Under the pieces are notes generated by a model. The model searched no databases. It had not been told where the DNA came from and saw only the letters and a list, made by a program, of their open reading frames with translations. A DNA stretch of 32,262 nt from Myxococcales bacterium (GTDB lineage Bacteria > Myxococcota_A > UBA9160 > SMWR01): assembly GCA_013215605.1 (NCBI GenBank), contig JABSQW010000206.1, forward strand, positions 1 through 32,262. Direction: 5' to 3'. Positions 16,897 through 25,332 of this stretch are shown in pieces; the stretch's first letter is position 1; every line of letters begins with the position of its first letter. A program made the translations under genes and the position numbers.

Positions 16897-18405
16897 TCAG
16901 ACGGGCTCTTGAAAGAGGCGCCTCACTTCGTGCTGGCTCACCTTCATCGAGGGTGTGCGGGGCAGCTCGTCGACGATCCGGTAGCGCGTGGGGCGCTGGT
17001 AGCCGGTGAGGTGCTCGTCTGCAAAGCGCTCGAGCTCGGCCTCGCCGACGACGGGCGCGCCCGATCGGAGCACGACGGCGGCGACCGGAACTTCTCCCAG
17101 GCGCTCGTCGGCTACGCCCACCACCGAGGCTTCGGCGATGGAGGGGTGCTCTTCGAGGATCTTCTCGACCTGGGCGGGGAGGAGTTTGAAGCCGCCGCGG
17201 TTGATTGCGCCGTCGGCGCGTCCCGCCATCCAGAGGAAGCCGTCGGCGTCGAGCCGGGCGAGATCGGTGGTGCGCACCCAGTCGCGCGTCGCACTGTGTT
17301 GCTTCGTCTTCACTTCGAGGAGCCCGGTTTGGTCGCTCGCGAGGACGGCGCCGCTCTCCGGGTCGATGACCCGCAGTTCGACGCCGGTATTGGCGCGTCC
17401 GACACTTCCGCGTTTTGCCGGGCCGTACTTCTTGTAGTCGGGGAGCGTCCACCCCGCGACGCCACCCGCAAATTCCGTGGCGCCGTACGTGGTGAGCACG
17501 GGCACGTCGTAGCGCTCTTCGAAGGCCTGGGCCGTGGCGGGGTCGAGGGGAGCGGTACCGGCGCTCACCATGCGAAGGCTCGAGAGATCGTCCGGGGGGA
17601 GCTCGGCTTCGAGCACCATCTTCAGGGCAGCGGGTACGAGGCTCGCAGCCTTGGGGCGGTGCCGAAGGACGAGCTGGTGCCATCGTGCGACGTCGAAGCG
17701 CTCCATCATCGAGATGCGGCGGCCGCTGTAGAGCGCCCCCCCGGCGCGAAAGATCCCACCGACGTGAACCAGCGGATTCGGAAGCAACACCACGCCCGAG
17801 CGCAGGCGCAGCGCGTCGGGTCCGTCCTGCGATTCGTAGCGTGCCGCCGAAGCGAGCGATTCTTCGAGGGCGCTGAGACGCAGGGCGATGCGCTTGGGCG
17901 GGCCTGTCGTGCCGCTGGTCAGCATCTGGACCGCGACCCCGGGCAGGGGCTCGTGGTGGGGACCCGGGCCGATGGACGAAAGCTCGGAGAGAACGCGAAC
18001 GCCCAACATCGGCGTATCCACGACCTCGATGCCCGTGCAGCCCACCTCCCGGGCGACGTCGCGCAGCCCGGGCACGGCCCAATCGTCGGCGTGCCCCACC
18101 AGGGCGGGGGGCTTCAGCGCGCCCAGCTCCAGGGCGAGCTTGCTCGCCCCCTGGATGGCATTCACGGTGATGACGCAGCGCCGCGAGGCGATCACCGACA
18201 TCATGGCGCCCAGCAGCGAGGGGCGGTTGCGGAGCATCACGCCGATGGCGGCGTCCTCGCCCAGTCCGGCCGCCGAGAGCGCGCCGTCGACGCCCTTCAT
18301 GAGCTGGGCAAACTCGCCCCAGGAGTACCAGCGGTCCTCGAACTCCACCGCGGGGGCCTCGGGGTCGAGGGCGAGTACCGCGCGGATTCGCTCTGCCAGG
18401 TCCAC
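16897..18405 (-). CDS. AMP-forming acyl-CoA synthetase / ligase
   Basis: A 502-aa ANL-superfamily enzyme. Motifs in order are the P-loop-like MLTSGTTGPPKR (161-172), TYGATEF (306-312), RTTDLARLD (378-386), the hinge region GRADGAINRGGFKLLP (395-410), and K488 in LPRTPSMKVSQ, the usual adenylation lysine. It should activate a carboxylic acid as an acyl adenylate and transfer it to CoA. Substrate specificity is not readable. Its start lies 12 bases after the KstD-like flavoprotein stop, so the two are co-transcribed, which links CoA activation to ring or side-chain dehydrogenation. It is one of two such ligases here. Confidence 0.9.
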   Translation of the reverse strand: MDLAERIRAVLALDPEAPAVEFEDRWYSWGEFAQLMKGVDGALSAAGLGEDAAIGVMLRNRPSLLGAMMSVIASRRCVITVNAIQGASKLALELGALKPPALVGHADDWAVPGLRDVAREVGCTGIEVVDTPMLGVRVLSELSSIGPGPHHEPLPGVAVQMLTSGTTGPPKRIALRLSALEESLASAARYESQDGPDALRLRSGVVLLPNPLVHVGGIFRAGGALYSGRRISMMERFDVARWHQLVLRHRPKAASLVPAALKMVLEAELPPDDLSSLRMVSAGTAPLDPATAQAFEERYDVPVLTTYGATEFAGGVAGWTLPDYKKYGPAKRGSVGRANTGVELRVIDPESGAVLASDQTGLLEVKTKQHSATRDWVRTTDLARLDADGFLWMAGRADGAINRGGFKLLPAQVEKILEEHPSIAEASVVGVADERLGEVPVAAVVLRSGAPVVGEAELERFADEHLTGYQRPTRYRIVDELPRTPSMKVSQHEVRRLFQEPV

Positions 18406-18417
18406 GAAGATTTTCCG

Positions 18418-20076
18418 CTAGGCCCGCGAAGCCGCGTGCTGGCCCGCGATGTAGCCCCAGGTGATGGCGCGCAGGTTCGAGGTGCCGCTCTGGTATCCAC
18501 CGCCCAGGTCGAGAAGCGCGGCGGAGTTGCCCGCGGCGTAGAGACCCGGGATCGCGTGCCCACGCACGTGGACGACGCGGCCCTCCGTGTCGAAGCGGAG
18601 CCCGTGGGAGTTGATTCCGACGCCCACCGGAACCAGCTCGATGCCGTAGAAGGGGCTCCTGCTCACGGGAGCGAGACTCGGATTCGGATAGCGGTCGTCC
18701 CCCACCAACCGGACCGACCAGGGGTAGTGACCGCGGTCGAAATCCGGGTCGAGTCCCTTCTCGGCGTTGGGGTTGAAGTGCTCGAGAGTCTTCTCGAGTC
18801 CCGCCGGATCGATGCCCAGCTTGACGGCCAGCTCGGCGGGGGTGTCGGCGCGCTCGGCGAGGGCTTCCGGGAGATCCTGTCCCGGCATGAGCGGTCCGAT
18901 CGGGTAGCGCTCGCGGTACTGGGCATCGAAGATCAGGAAGGCCGGCGTATTGGGCTGCGTCTGGGTGTGGCCGTCCCACTGGCGCTGTCGGGGCTGGATG
19001 TCCTTGTAGAAGGACTCGTCGCAGAACCGCTCCCCGGCGCGGTTGACCGCGATGGCGTGTGGGCAACCCGCCTCCCAGCAGGTGCGATAGAGGGGTTGGT
19101 CGTCGAACTCTTCGCCCGGGATCTGATAACCCAAGAACATGGCGAGGTTCGTCGGGGGTACGTTCGCGACGGCGGCGCCGATCTCGCCCGCCATCACGAG
19201 GTGGTCGCCGTGGACATAGGGGGGGCACGTGGACTTCCACGCGCGCGTGTTCTCGTAGCGCTTGGCGAGCTCCTCGTTGTGGTCGTAGCCGCCGGTGGCC
19301 AGCACCACGCCCTTGCGGGCCCGCACCCGCAAGTCCTTGCCGTCGCATACGGCGCGCACGCCGATCACCGCGCCGTCGTCGTCGGTGATGAGCTCCTGGG
19401 CTGGGGTGCCGAGGTGTGCGGGGATGCCCCGGTCGACCATCGCCGCTTTCACGAGGTAACCCATGAGGGCGCCACCCAGGGTGCGGATATCGTCTTCGAC
19501 GCGCTTCCCCAGTAGCTCGTAGTCCCACTTCGTGACGTTCGCGAGACCGCCGAAGCGGTAGATGTCCTCGTGGAGGAAGCGGGCGGCGTGGGGGGAGATC
19601 AGCGTCTTCTCCTGCCACTCGCCGAGCTGCGAGGCGTCGAACAGGTCGAGGGAGAGGTAGCGACCGGTGTTCCGCGCGCCCGGGGCATCGGGGTAGTAGT
19701 AGTCGGACAGACCGTGCACGCAGTGGAACTTCACACCGGCCCGGTCGCTCAGATACTCGATGGCCTCGGCCCGTGTAGAGAGCAGGCGGTCGAGGAGCTC
19801 CGGCTCCTGGAAGCCGCAGGCGATGAAGTCGAAGTAGCGGCGCGCGTCTTCCTCGTTGTCCTCGATGCCGGCCGCGCGCATTTCGCGGCTGCAGGGGTGG
19901 TAGATCTCGCCGTTGCTCCACCCGCTCACGCCGCCGAGCTTCGACGCCTTCTCGAGCACCACGACGCGGCTGCCTTTGTCGTGGGCCGCGATGGCGGCCA
20001 CGATGGATCCCAGCCCCGAGCCGATGCACACGACATCGGCATCTACGTCCCAGCGTCTGCGTCCGAACCATTTCAA
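18418..20076 (-). CDS. KstD-like FAD-dependent oxidoreductase, copy 1
   Basis: A 552-aa flavoprotein of the FAD_binding_2 / 3-ketosteroid dehydrogenase-fumarate reductase family. GSGLG (19-23) binds FAD, followed by VVVLEKASKLGGVSG. The C-terminal motif HAIPGLYAAGNSAALLDLGGGYQSG, with Y528, aligns with the G-x-YPG-x-G region holding the catalytic Tyr of KstD enzymes, although YQSG replaces YPGxG. The family transfers a hydride from a saturated C-C bond next to a carbonyl to FAD, forming an enone, or runs in reverse. The start is a TTG at 20076: AGGAG at 20084-20088 is 7 bases upstream, and the N-terminus KWFGRRRWDVD then matches that of the second copy (KFPFGRRQRWDLD). Starts further upstream add unconserved sequence. 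It heads the minus-strand operon with the acyl-CoA ligase. Confidence 0.85.
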   Translation of the reverse strand: MKWFGRRRWDVDADVVCIGSGLGSIVAAIAAHDKGSRVVVLEKASKLGGVSGWSNGEIYHPCSREMRAAGIEDNEEDARRYFDFIACGFQEPELLDRLLSTRAEAIEYLSDRAGVKFHCVHGLSDYYYPDAPGARNTGRYLSLDLFDASQLGEWQEKTLISPHAARFLHEDIYRFGGLANVTKWDYELLGKRVEDDIRTLGGALMGYLVKAAMVDRGIPAHLGTPAQELITDDDGAVIGVRAVCDGKDLRVRARKGVVLATGGYDHNEELAKRYENTRAWKSTCPPYVHGDHLVMAGEIGAAVANVPPTNLAMFLGYQIPGEEFDDQPLYRTCWEAGCPHAIAVNRAGERFCDESFYKDIQPRQRQWDGHTQTQPNTPAFLIFDAQYRERYPIGPLMPGQDLPEALAERADTPAELAVKLGIDPAGLEKTLEHFNPNAEKGLDPDFDRGHYPWSVRLVGDDRYPNPSLAPVSRSPFYGIELVPVGVGINSHGLRFDTEGRVVHVRGHAIPGLYAAGNSAALLDLGGGYQSGTSNLRAITWGYIAGQHAASRA

Positions 20077-20141
20077 TTCACTTCTCCTGCTGTGCGCGAG
20101 GCAGACCGCGAAATCGGTCGGGAGCATCGAGGCTCGGGGAG

Positions 20142-20147
20142 ATGATA
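20142..20147 (-). promoter_or_regulatory. Candidate -10 element for the first KstD-like operon
   Basis: On the minus strand this reads TATCAT, five of six matches to TATAAT, 65 bases upstream of the TTG start. A -35 at normal spacing is not evident. It lies in the 166-base divergent region shared with the SMP-30 gene. Confidence 0.28.
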
Positions 20148-20230
20148 CCAGTGCGGACGCTTCGTGATCGCGCAAGCGCAGGGCTTCGGATGCCGCGGCT
20201 GTACTTCACCACTTCACAAAAGAGAGCGGT

Positions 20231-20236
20231 TAGAAT
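20231..20236 (+). promoter_or_regulatory. Candidate -10 element giving a leaderless SMP-30 transcript
   Basis: TAGAAT (five of six to TATAAT) ends 6 bases before the GTG at 20243. Transcription starting about 7 bases downstream would begin at the start codon itself. There is no Shine-Dalgarno before this GTG, which fits a leaderless mRNA. Confidence 0.35.
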
Positions 20237-20242
20237 CGCGGC

Positions 20243-21172
20243 GTGCAGGATTCGCTTCCCCATCAGGTCGTGGCCAGCGAACTCGAATTTCCAGAGGGGC
20301 CCGTCGCAATGAACGACGGCTCGGTCCTCGTGGTGGAGATTCGCGGGGCGTGCCTGACCCGCATTCGAAGAAATGGCGCCCGGGAGACCGTGGCGCGCTG
20401 GGCGGGCCCCGATCGGGCCGGTCCCAATGGTGCCGCCATCGGCCCCGACGGAGCCTGCTACATCGCCAACAACGGGGGCTTCGTCTGGAGTCGCCGCGGC
20501 GACTACACGGTTCCCGCCGATCCCGCCACGGGAGCGACCCAGCCCGACGCCTACGTGACGGGCTCCATCGACCGGGTCGACCTCGACACCGGTGAGATCA
20601 CCACCCTCTACACGCACTGCGAGGGCCAGCGTCTGTGCGGTCCCAACGACCTGGTGTTCGACAGCGACGGGGGGCTGTGGTTCACGGACCACGGCAAGCG
20701 CCGCGCCTTCGACGAAGACCGCTGCGGGGTCTACTACGCGAGGCCGGACGGCTCGATGATCGAGCGCATCCTCTTTCCCCTGCACGCCCCCAATGGGATC
20801 GGTCTCTCCCCCGACGAGCACACTCTCTACGTGGCCGAGACGCCCACCGGGCGGCTCTGGTCGTATCCAGTGACGCGGCCGGGTGTGGCCGACGCCGGCG
20901 GTGCGCGTTGTCTGGTCAATATGCTGGGGCGTTTCGATTCGCTCGGCGTGGAGGCGGACGGCACCGTGGTGGTGGCGGCCATCGAGCAGGGTCTGTGCAT
21001 CGTGCGACCGGACGGCGAAGTCTCCAGCCTCGAAGTGCCGGGCCCGGCGGTCACCAACGTGTGTTGGGGGGGTGAGGATCTGAGGACGGCCTACGTGACC
21101 GAGTCGCTCGAGGGGAAGCTCTACCGCTACGAGTGGCCCCGGCCGGGGCTCGCATTGGCGTACTCGGCGTGA
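20243..21172 (+). CDS. SMP-30/gluconolactonase-like beta-propeller lactonase
   Basis: A 309-aa six-bladed beta-propeller of the SMP-30/gluconolactonase/LRE family. Metal-ligand candidates are E18 (FPEGPVA), N135 (GPNDLVFD), N184 (APNGIGLSPDE) and D232 (FDSLGVEADG), in the order seen in gluconolactonases. The family hydrolyses sugar lactones, other lactones or organophosphates. A lactonase within a group of dehydrogenases would fit opening of a lactone made during sugar or alicyclic-ring oxidation. The GTG start has a -10-like TAGAAT just upstream and no Shine-Dalgarno. The following SDR overlaps its stop (GTGA). Confidence 0.88.
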   Translation: MQDSLPHQVVASELEFPEGPVAMNDGSVLVVEIRGACLTRIRRNGARETVARWAGPDRAGPNGAAIGPDGACYIANNGGFVWSRRGDYTVPADPATGATQPDAYVTGSIDRVDLDTGEITTLYTHCEGQRLCGPNDLVFDSDGGLWFTDHGKRRAFDEDRCGVYYARPDGSMIERILFPLHAPNGIGLSPDEHTLYVAETPTGRLWSYPVTRPGVADAGGARCLVNMLGRFDSLGVEADGTVVVAAIEQGLCIVRPDGEVSSLEVPGPAVTNVCWGGEDLRTAYVTESLEGKLYRYEWPRPGLALAYSA

Positions 21173-21969
21173 CGGAGCAAAGGCACCGCACGGTGCTCAT
21201 CACCGGGGCCTCGGCGGGTCTCGGTGAGAGCATCGCTCTGGCGTGCGCAAACCGGGGCTGGCGTCTCGCGTTGGGAGCGCGCCGCGTCGATCGCGTAGAG
21301 GACGTGGCCCGCCGCGCGCGGGAGGCGGGCGCCGAGGTCTACGCCGGACCGCTCGACGTGGGGAACGAGGACTCCGTCGAGCGTTTCTTTTCCGAGAGCG
21401 AGGCGGTCCTGGGAGTCGCAGACGTCATCGTGAACAACGCCGGTCTCTCGAAACCCGGACTCCTGCACGAACGCGACACCGCGGGCATTCGACTCGAGGT
21501 CGAGACCAATCTCCTCGGAGTGCTCTTCGTGACGCGACGCGGAGTTGCGTCACTGGTGGAGAACGAAAAACGCGGCGACGTGGTCTTCATGGGGAGCGAT
21601 GCGGCCACCAACCCCCGACCCGGTCAGGCGACCTACAGTGCCACCAAGGGAGCCCTCGAGATCCTGTCCACGAGCCTGTCGCGTGAGCTCGAGGGCACCG
21701 GCGTGCGAATCGTCAAGCTGCGTCTGGGGCCGGCGATGAGCGAGTTCGCGGCCGACTGGGATCTCTCGCCCGATGCCGTGGAGACGCGCACCGAGTTCTT
21801 CCGGCGTTTCGGGCTGCGCGACGCCCGTCACTACGGGAACGTGATGCCCGCCGAAGAAGTCGCCGAGGCGCTCATCTTCGCGGTGACGCGCCCGCCCGGC
21901 GTCGTCATGGACACGATCGACCTGTATCCCGAGGCCCCCATGGGCAACGCCATCAAGGGGCTGCGCTGA
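21169..21969 (+). CDS. Short-chain dehydrogenase/reductase (SDR)
   Basis: A 266-aa classical SDR with TGASAGLG (12-19), NNAG (89-92), catalytic S143, Y156 and K160 (YSATK), and R38-R39 after strand 2 (LGARRV), which predicts NADP(H) preference. The GTG start at 21169 overlaps the SMP-30 stop by the GTGA arrangement; an in-frame upstream start would intrude into the previous gene. The substrate pocket (RFGLRDARHYGNVMPAEEVAEAL) is long, as in SDRs acting on bulky lipids or sterols, but this is only suggestive. Confidence 0.87.
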   Translation: MTEQRHRTVLITGASAGLGESIALACANRGWRLALGARRVDRVEDVARRAREAGAEVYAGPLDVGNEDSVERFFSESEAVLGVADVIVNNAGLSKPGLLHERDTAGIRLEVETNLLGVLFVTRRGVASLVENEKRGDVVFMGSDAATNPRPGQATYSATKGALEILSTSLSRELEGTGVRIVKLRLGPAMSEFAADWDLSPDAVETRTEFFRRFGLRDARHYGNVMPAEEVAEALIFAVTRPPGVVMDTIDLYPEAPMGNAIKGLR

Positions 21970-21970
21970 G

Positions 21971-22333
21971 GTGGCCCGCGCAGCCGGTATTGCCCGGCGC
22001 TACATCGAGGCCATGAACGCGGCGGACATCGACGCCATGATGTCGCTCTTCGCTCCGGGCGCCGTGATGCGCCACCCCACCGGCGTCTACGCGGACGCCG
22101 ACGCGATCCGAAACTTCTTCGTGGAGATCGCCTTCGGCAACGCGGCTCGTCTGCAGAGCGTCGAGGTGCTCGAGCAGGGAGACATGGCGTGGCTCGAGGT
22201 GGAGGCCGAGTCGAAGGTGACAGCGGGCCGGCAGCGCGTGGTGGACGTCTTCCGCCTCGACGAGAACGGGTGCATCGCCGACCTCGGCGTCTACTCCGGG
22301 AACATCGTACCGGCATCCGATACCCAGGAATAG
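21971..22333 (+). CDS. SnoaL-like / NTF2-fold protein
   Basis: A 120-aa NTF2/SnoaL-fold protein starting with GTG one base after the SDR stop. The pattern ARRYIEAMNAADIDAMMSLFAPGAVMRHPTG is the standard N-terminal helix pair and first strand of SnoaL-type isomerases and dehydratases; the C-terminal strand DVFRLDENGCIADLGVYSG completes the fold. Some relatives, such as ketosteroid isomerase, shift double bonds in steroid-type enones; the catalytic residues cannot be assigned with confidence here. Tight packing between two SDR genes suggests a multi-step conversion of one intermediate. Confidence 0.82.
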   Translation: MARAAGIARRYIEAMNAADIDAMMSLFAPGAVMRHPTGVYADADAIRNFFVEIAFGNAARLQSVEVLEQGDMAWLEVEAESKVTAGRQRVVDVFRLDENGCIADLGVYSGNIVPASDTQE

Positions 22334-22373
22334 TTCGCGGCAAGCTCTTGGCACCGCGCTGGAGGGAACAGGA

Positions 22374-23153
22374 ATGGGGCTCTTGAACGATCGGGTCGCA
22401 CTGCTGGCGGGAGTCGGAATCGATCTCGGCTCTGCGCTGGCGCGGGTCTTTGCCGCCGAGGGCGCTCATCTCGTGCTGGCCGCGCGCAGCGAGGACACCA
22501 TTCGCGCCCTGGCGGGCGAGATCGAGGGCATGGGACGCAAATGTGTGTGGCAGTGCACCGACATCACGGATGCCGTGGCCTGCGAGTCGCTGGTAGCGCG
22601 CGCCGAGGCAGAGCTGGGCGGTCTCGACATCCTGGTCAACAACGCCGTGTGGCCCCACGGCGAAGGGCTGCTCGCGGATGCGAATCTCGAGGACTGGCGA
22701 ACCGCCATGGATGTCAACTTTCTGGGCCCGCTGACCATGACCCAGGCCGCGATCCCCGCGCTGCGACGCCGCGAAGCAGCGCGCATCATCATGGTCAGCA
22801 CCATCGGCTCGCGCGAGATCCACCCCGGCGCCGGCCCCTATGCGTCGTCGAAGGCAGCCTTGAATTCCGTCACCAAGACCCTCGCCCGAGAGCTTGGTCC
22901 CGACGGCATTCGCGTGAACGCCCTGGTGCCCGGCTGGATCTGGGGCCCCACCGCCGAGGGAGTGCTGCGCCGATTCGGCGAGGCGGAAGGGGTGTCGCTG
23001 GAAGACATGCGCACGCGCTACGAGGAGGGAACGGCGCTCGGCTATCTCCCCGAAGCCCCTGAAATCGCGAAGGTCGCCGTCTTTCTCGCCTCGGAGCTCT
23101 CGAACCCCGTGACGGGCCATCTCCTGGATGCCAACGCCGGCCAGTGGATGTAG
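22374..23153 (+). CDS. Short-chain dehydrogenase/reductase (SDR) with atypical cofactor loop
   Basis: A 259-aa SDR. The glycine-rich loop reads AGVGIDLGSALA in place of TGxxxGIG, the middle motif is NNAVW (89-93) in place of NNAGx, and the catalytic set is S142, Y156 and K160 (YASSK). The end of strand 2, AARS, suggests NADP(H). A GGAGGGA purine run upstream of the ATG at 22374 is a strong ribosome site. It is the last gene of the SMP-30 group and converges with the second KstD-like gene, 6 bases between stops. Confidence 0.87.
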   Translation: MGLLNDRVALLAGVGIDLGSALARVFAAEGAHLVLAARSEDTIRALAGEIEGMGRKCVWQCTDITDAVACESLVARAEAELGGLDILVNNAVWPHGEGLLADANLEDWRTAMDVNFLGPLTMTQAAIPALRRREAARIIMVSTIGSREIHPGAGPYASSKAALNSVTKTLARELGPDGIRVNALVPGWIWGPTAEGVLRRFGEAEGVSLEDMRTRYEEGTALGYLPEAPEIAKVAVFLASELSNPVTGHLLDANAGQWM

Positions 23154-23159
23154 CGGTCG

Positions 23160-24830
23160 TCAGGCCTTTCGCGTAGCGGCGTGCTTTGCAGCGAGGTAGC
23201 CCCACGTGATGGCGCGCAGGTTCGACATGCCGCTCTGGTAACCCCCGCCCACGTCGAGCAAGGCCGCGGAGTTGCCCACCACGTAGAAGCCCGGGATGGC
23301 GTGCCCGCGCACGTGCACGGTCCGGGCATCGCGGTCGAACCGCAGGCCGTGGGAGTTGATCCCGACCCCGATGGGGGTGAGCTTGAGCCCGTAGAAGGGC
23401 GCCTCGCTCACCGGCCCGAGATTGGGATTGCGGTACGAGGGGTCGCCCGCCAACCGATTGGCCCAGACGTATTGGCCGCGTCCGAAGTCCGGGTCTTCGC
23501 CCTTCTCCGCGTGGGTGTTGAAGTGCTGCAGGGCGTGCTCGAGGCCATCCGGGTCGATGCCGAGCTTGGTAGCGAGCTCGCGTGGTGAGTCGGCCTCCTC
23601 TACGAAACCCGCCGGCATCTCCTGGTCGGGCATGAAGCTCCCCACCGGATAGCGCCGGCGGTAGTTTGCGTCGAAGATCATGAAGTTGGGGACGTTGGGG
23701 GTGTCCTGCTTGTGACCGTCCCAGGTGCGGAGCCGGGGGTTTGCGTCCTTGTAGAACGACTCGTCGCAAAAGCGCTGCCCGGCGCGGTTGACCACGATGG
23801 CGTGCGGGATGCCGCACTCGAACGCGGTGCGGTAGAGCGGCTTTCCGAAGTGTTCCTCGCCGGGGATGTTGTAGCCGAAGAACATGGCGAGGTTGGTGGG
23901 GGGAACGTTCGCCACCGCGGCACCGATCTCGCAGCCCAGGGTGATGTTGTCCCCGTCGACGCCGGGCGGGCAGGCACTCTCCCACTCGTGGGTGTTCTCG
24001 AAGCGAGTCGCCATGGCGGCGTTGTGGTCGTAGCCCCCGATACCCATCACCACGCCCTGCCGGGCGCGCACGAAGAAGTCGCGCCCCTCGCGCTCGGCCC
24101 GCACACCGATCACCGCACCGTGGTCGTCGGTGATGAGTTCGCGGGCCGGGGTCTCGACGTAGGCGGGGATGCCGCGTTCGATCATCGCGGCCTTGATGAG
24201 GAAGCCCATCATCGAGGGACCGAAGGCGCGCTGGTCGTTCGAGATGCGCTCGGCGATCATCTCGTAGTCCCAGTCTTTCACCTTGGCGAGGCCACCGAAG
24301 CGGGTGAGATCCACGTGGAGGAGTCCCTGGGGGTGGTGGGGGGAGATGTGGGTCTTCGTCTGCCACTCCCCCAGCTCTGCTCCCGAGAAGAGATTCATGA
24401 CCAGGTAGCGACCCCCGGAGTGCGAGCCGGGGGCTTTTGGGTAGTAGTAGTCCGCGAGGGTGGGGGAGTACTCCCAATCGATGCCGGTGTGGTCCGTCAG
24501 GTATTCCAGCGCCTCGTGGCGGGAATCCATGAGGCGGTCGGTGAGCTCGGACTCGTTGAAGCCCGCGGCGATGAAATCCACGTAGTCGCGCGCAGCTTTC
24601 TCCGAGTCTTCGATACCCGCGGCTCGCATCTGGCGGTTGTTGGGGTTGAAGGTCTCCCCACCGCTGTAGGCGCACACGCCGCCCAGCTTCGGACTCTTGT
24701 CCAGCACTGCGGTCTTGCGACCCAGGTCGTGCGCCACGATGGCGGCGGTGATGCCGCCGAGCCCCGAGCCCAGCGAAAGGACATCCACGTCGAGGTCCCA
24801 GCGCTGCCGCCGTCCGAAGGGAAATTTCAC
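23160..24830 (-). CDS. KstD-like FAD-dependent oxidoreductase, copy 2
   Basis: A 556-aa paralogue of the flavoprotein encoded at 18418-20076, with similarity along the whole length and the same landmarks: GSGLGG near residue 20, EMIAERISND in the insertion domain, PPTNLAMFFGYNIPGEE, CDESFYKD, and the C-terminal GNSAALLDVGGGYQSG with Y531 at the KstD catalytic-Tyr position. The GTG start at 24830 has GGAGG 9 bases upstream. It follows the BaiE-like SnoaL gene by 19 bases on the same strand, so the two are co-transcribed. An enone-forming flavoprotein beside a vinylogous dehydratase is chemically coherent (see findings). True substrate is unknown. Confidence 0.87.
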   Translation of the reverse strand: MKFPFGRRQRWDLDVDVLSLGSGLGGITAAIVAHDLGRKTAVLDKSPKLGGVCAYSGGETFNPNNRQMRAAGIEDSEKAARDYVDFIAAGFNESELTDRLMDSRHEALEYLTDHTGIDWEYSPTLADYYYPKAPGSHSGGRYLVMNLFSGAELGEWQTKTHISPHHPQGLLHVDLTRFGGLAKVKDWDYEMIAERISNDQRAFGPSMMGFLIKAAMIERGIPAYVETPARELITDDHGAVIGVRAEREGRDFFVRARQGVVMGIGGYDHNAAMATRFENTHEWESACPPGVDGDNITLGCEIGAAVANVPPTNLAMFFGYNIPGEEHFGKPLYRTAFECGIPHAIVVNRAGQRFCDESFYKDANPRLRTWDGHKQDTPNVPNFMIFDANYRRRYPVGSFMPDQEMPAGFVEEADSPRELATKLGIDPDGLEHALQHFNTHAEKGEDPDFGRGQYVWANRLAGDPSYRNPNLGPVSEAPFYGLKLTPIGVGINSHGLRFDRDARTVHVRGHAIPGFYVVGNSAALLDVGGGYQSGMSNLRAITWGYLAAKHAATRKA

Positions 24831-24849
24831 GAGTGCGAGCCTCCGCGGA

Positions 24850-25332
24850 TCAATCGTCCCAGCGGGTGCGGAGCTGCACCCCGGGACCCTTCTGATAGGG
24901 CGTGATGAATTCGAATGTGCGCTCGTAGCCGGTGTGTTTGATCTTCCACTCGCCGTTCAGCTTGACGTACTCGTCCGAATAGAAGCCCGCACCCTGCAGG
25001 ACCGAGTAGCCCGGCATGCCACCGTTCACTTCACCCGGGTTCACCACGTAGTCGTGGAGGTACCAGACCGCCTTCGCCGTGGTGGGGCTCGTGATTTCGA
25101 TCTCGGGACAGTGGACGTTGTGCATGCTCGCAATGTCGGTTCGCTCGAGCGTGCCGAGGAGGAACGTCATGATCTCGTCCGCCCCGTTCGCCGAGTAGCG
25201 GCCCTTGTCGTAGGCGGCCACCGCGTCGTCGGCAAAGACCTCGCGCAGTTCGTCCCAGAGCTTGCAGTCGATGCAGCGGAGGTACTTGTACTTGAGTCGT
25301 TTGATGGCTTCGAGTTCTTCCAGCTGGAACAT
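24850..25332 (-). CDS. SnoaL-family protein resembling bile-acid 7-alpha-dehydratase (BaiE-like)
   Basis: A 160-aa NTF2-fold protein. The segment EAIKRLKYKYLRCID followed by CKLWDEL closely recalls the start of BaiE, the bile-acid 7-alpha-dehydratase of gut clostridia, from memory; its catalytic Tyr30 and His83 would correspond to Y17 and H71 or H74 here. Later YSDEYVKLNGEWKIKHTGYERTFEF also fits. Related SnoaL dehydratases act on steroids in bile-acid-degrading proteobacteria. AGGGAG 6 bases upstream supports the ATG at 25332. It is the first gene of a two-gene minus-strand unit with the second KstD-like flavoprotein and is divergent from the acyl-CoA dehydrogenase operon. The family also includes uncharacterised dehydratases in other pathways, so a steroid role is a hypothesis. 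Confidence 0.8.
   Translation of the reverse strand: MFQLEELEAIKRLKYKYLRCIDCKLWDELREVFADDAVAAYDKGRYSANGADEIMTFLLGTLERTDIASMHNVHCPEIEITSPTTAKAVWYLHDYVVNPGEVNGGMPGYSVLQGAGFYSDEYVKLNGEWKIKHTGYERTFEFITPYQKGPGVQLRTRWDD

Noticed and set aside
16909-19515. 868-codon plus-strand frame antisense to the ligase and flavoprotein
   Set aside because: Antisense shadow with no recognisable motifs; the minus-strand products show complete family signatures.
16712-20071. Very long frame (over 1,100 codons) on the minus strand across the flavoprotein and ligase genes
   Set aside because: It is an alternative frame of two well-supported genes, its translation is Arg/Pro/Gly-rich low-complexity sequence with no domain pattern, and such frames are expected in high-GC DNA.
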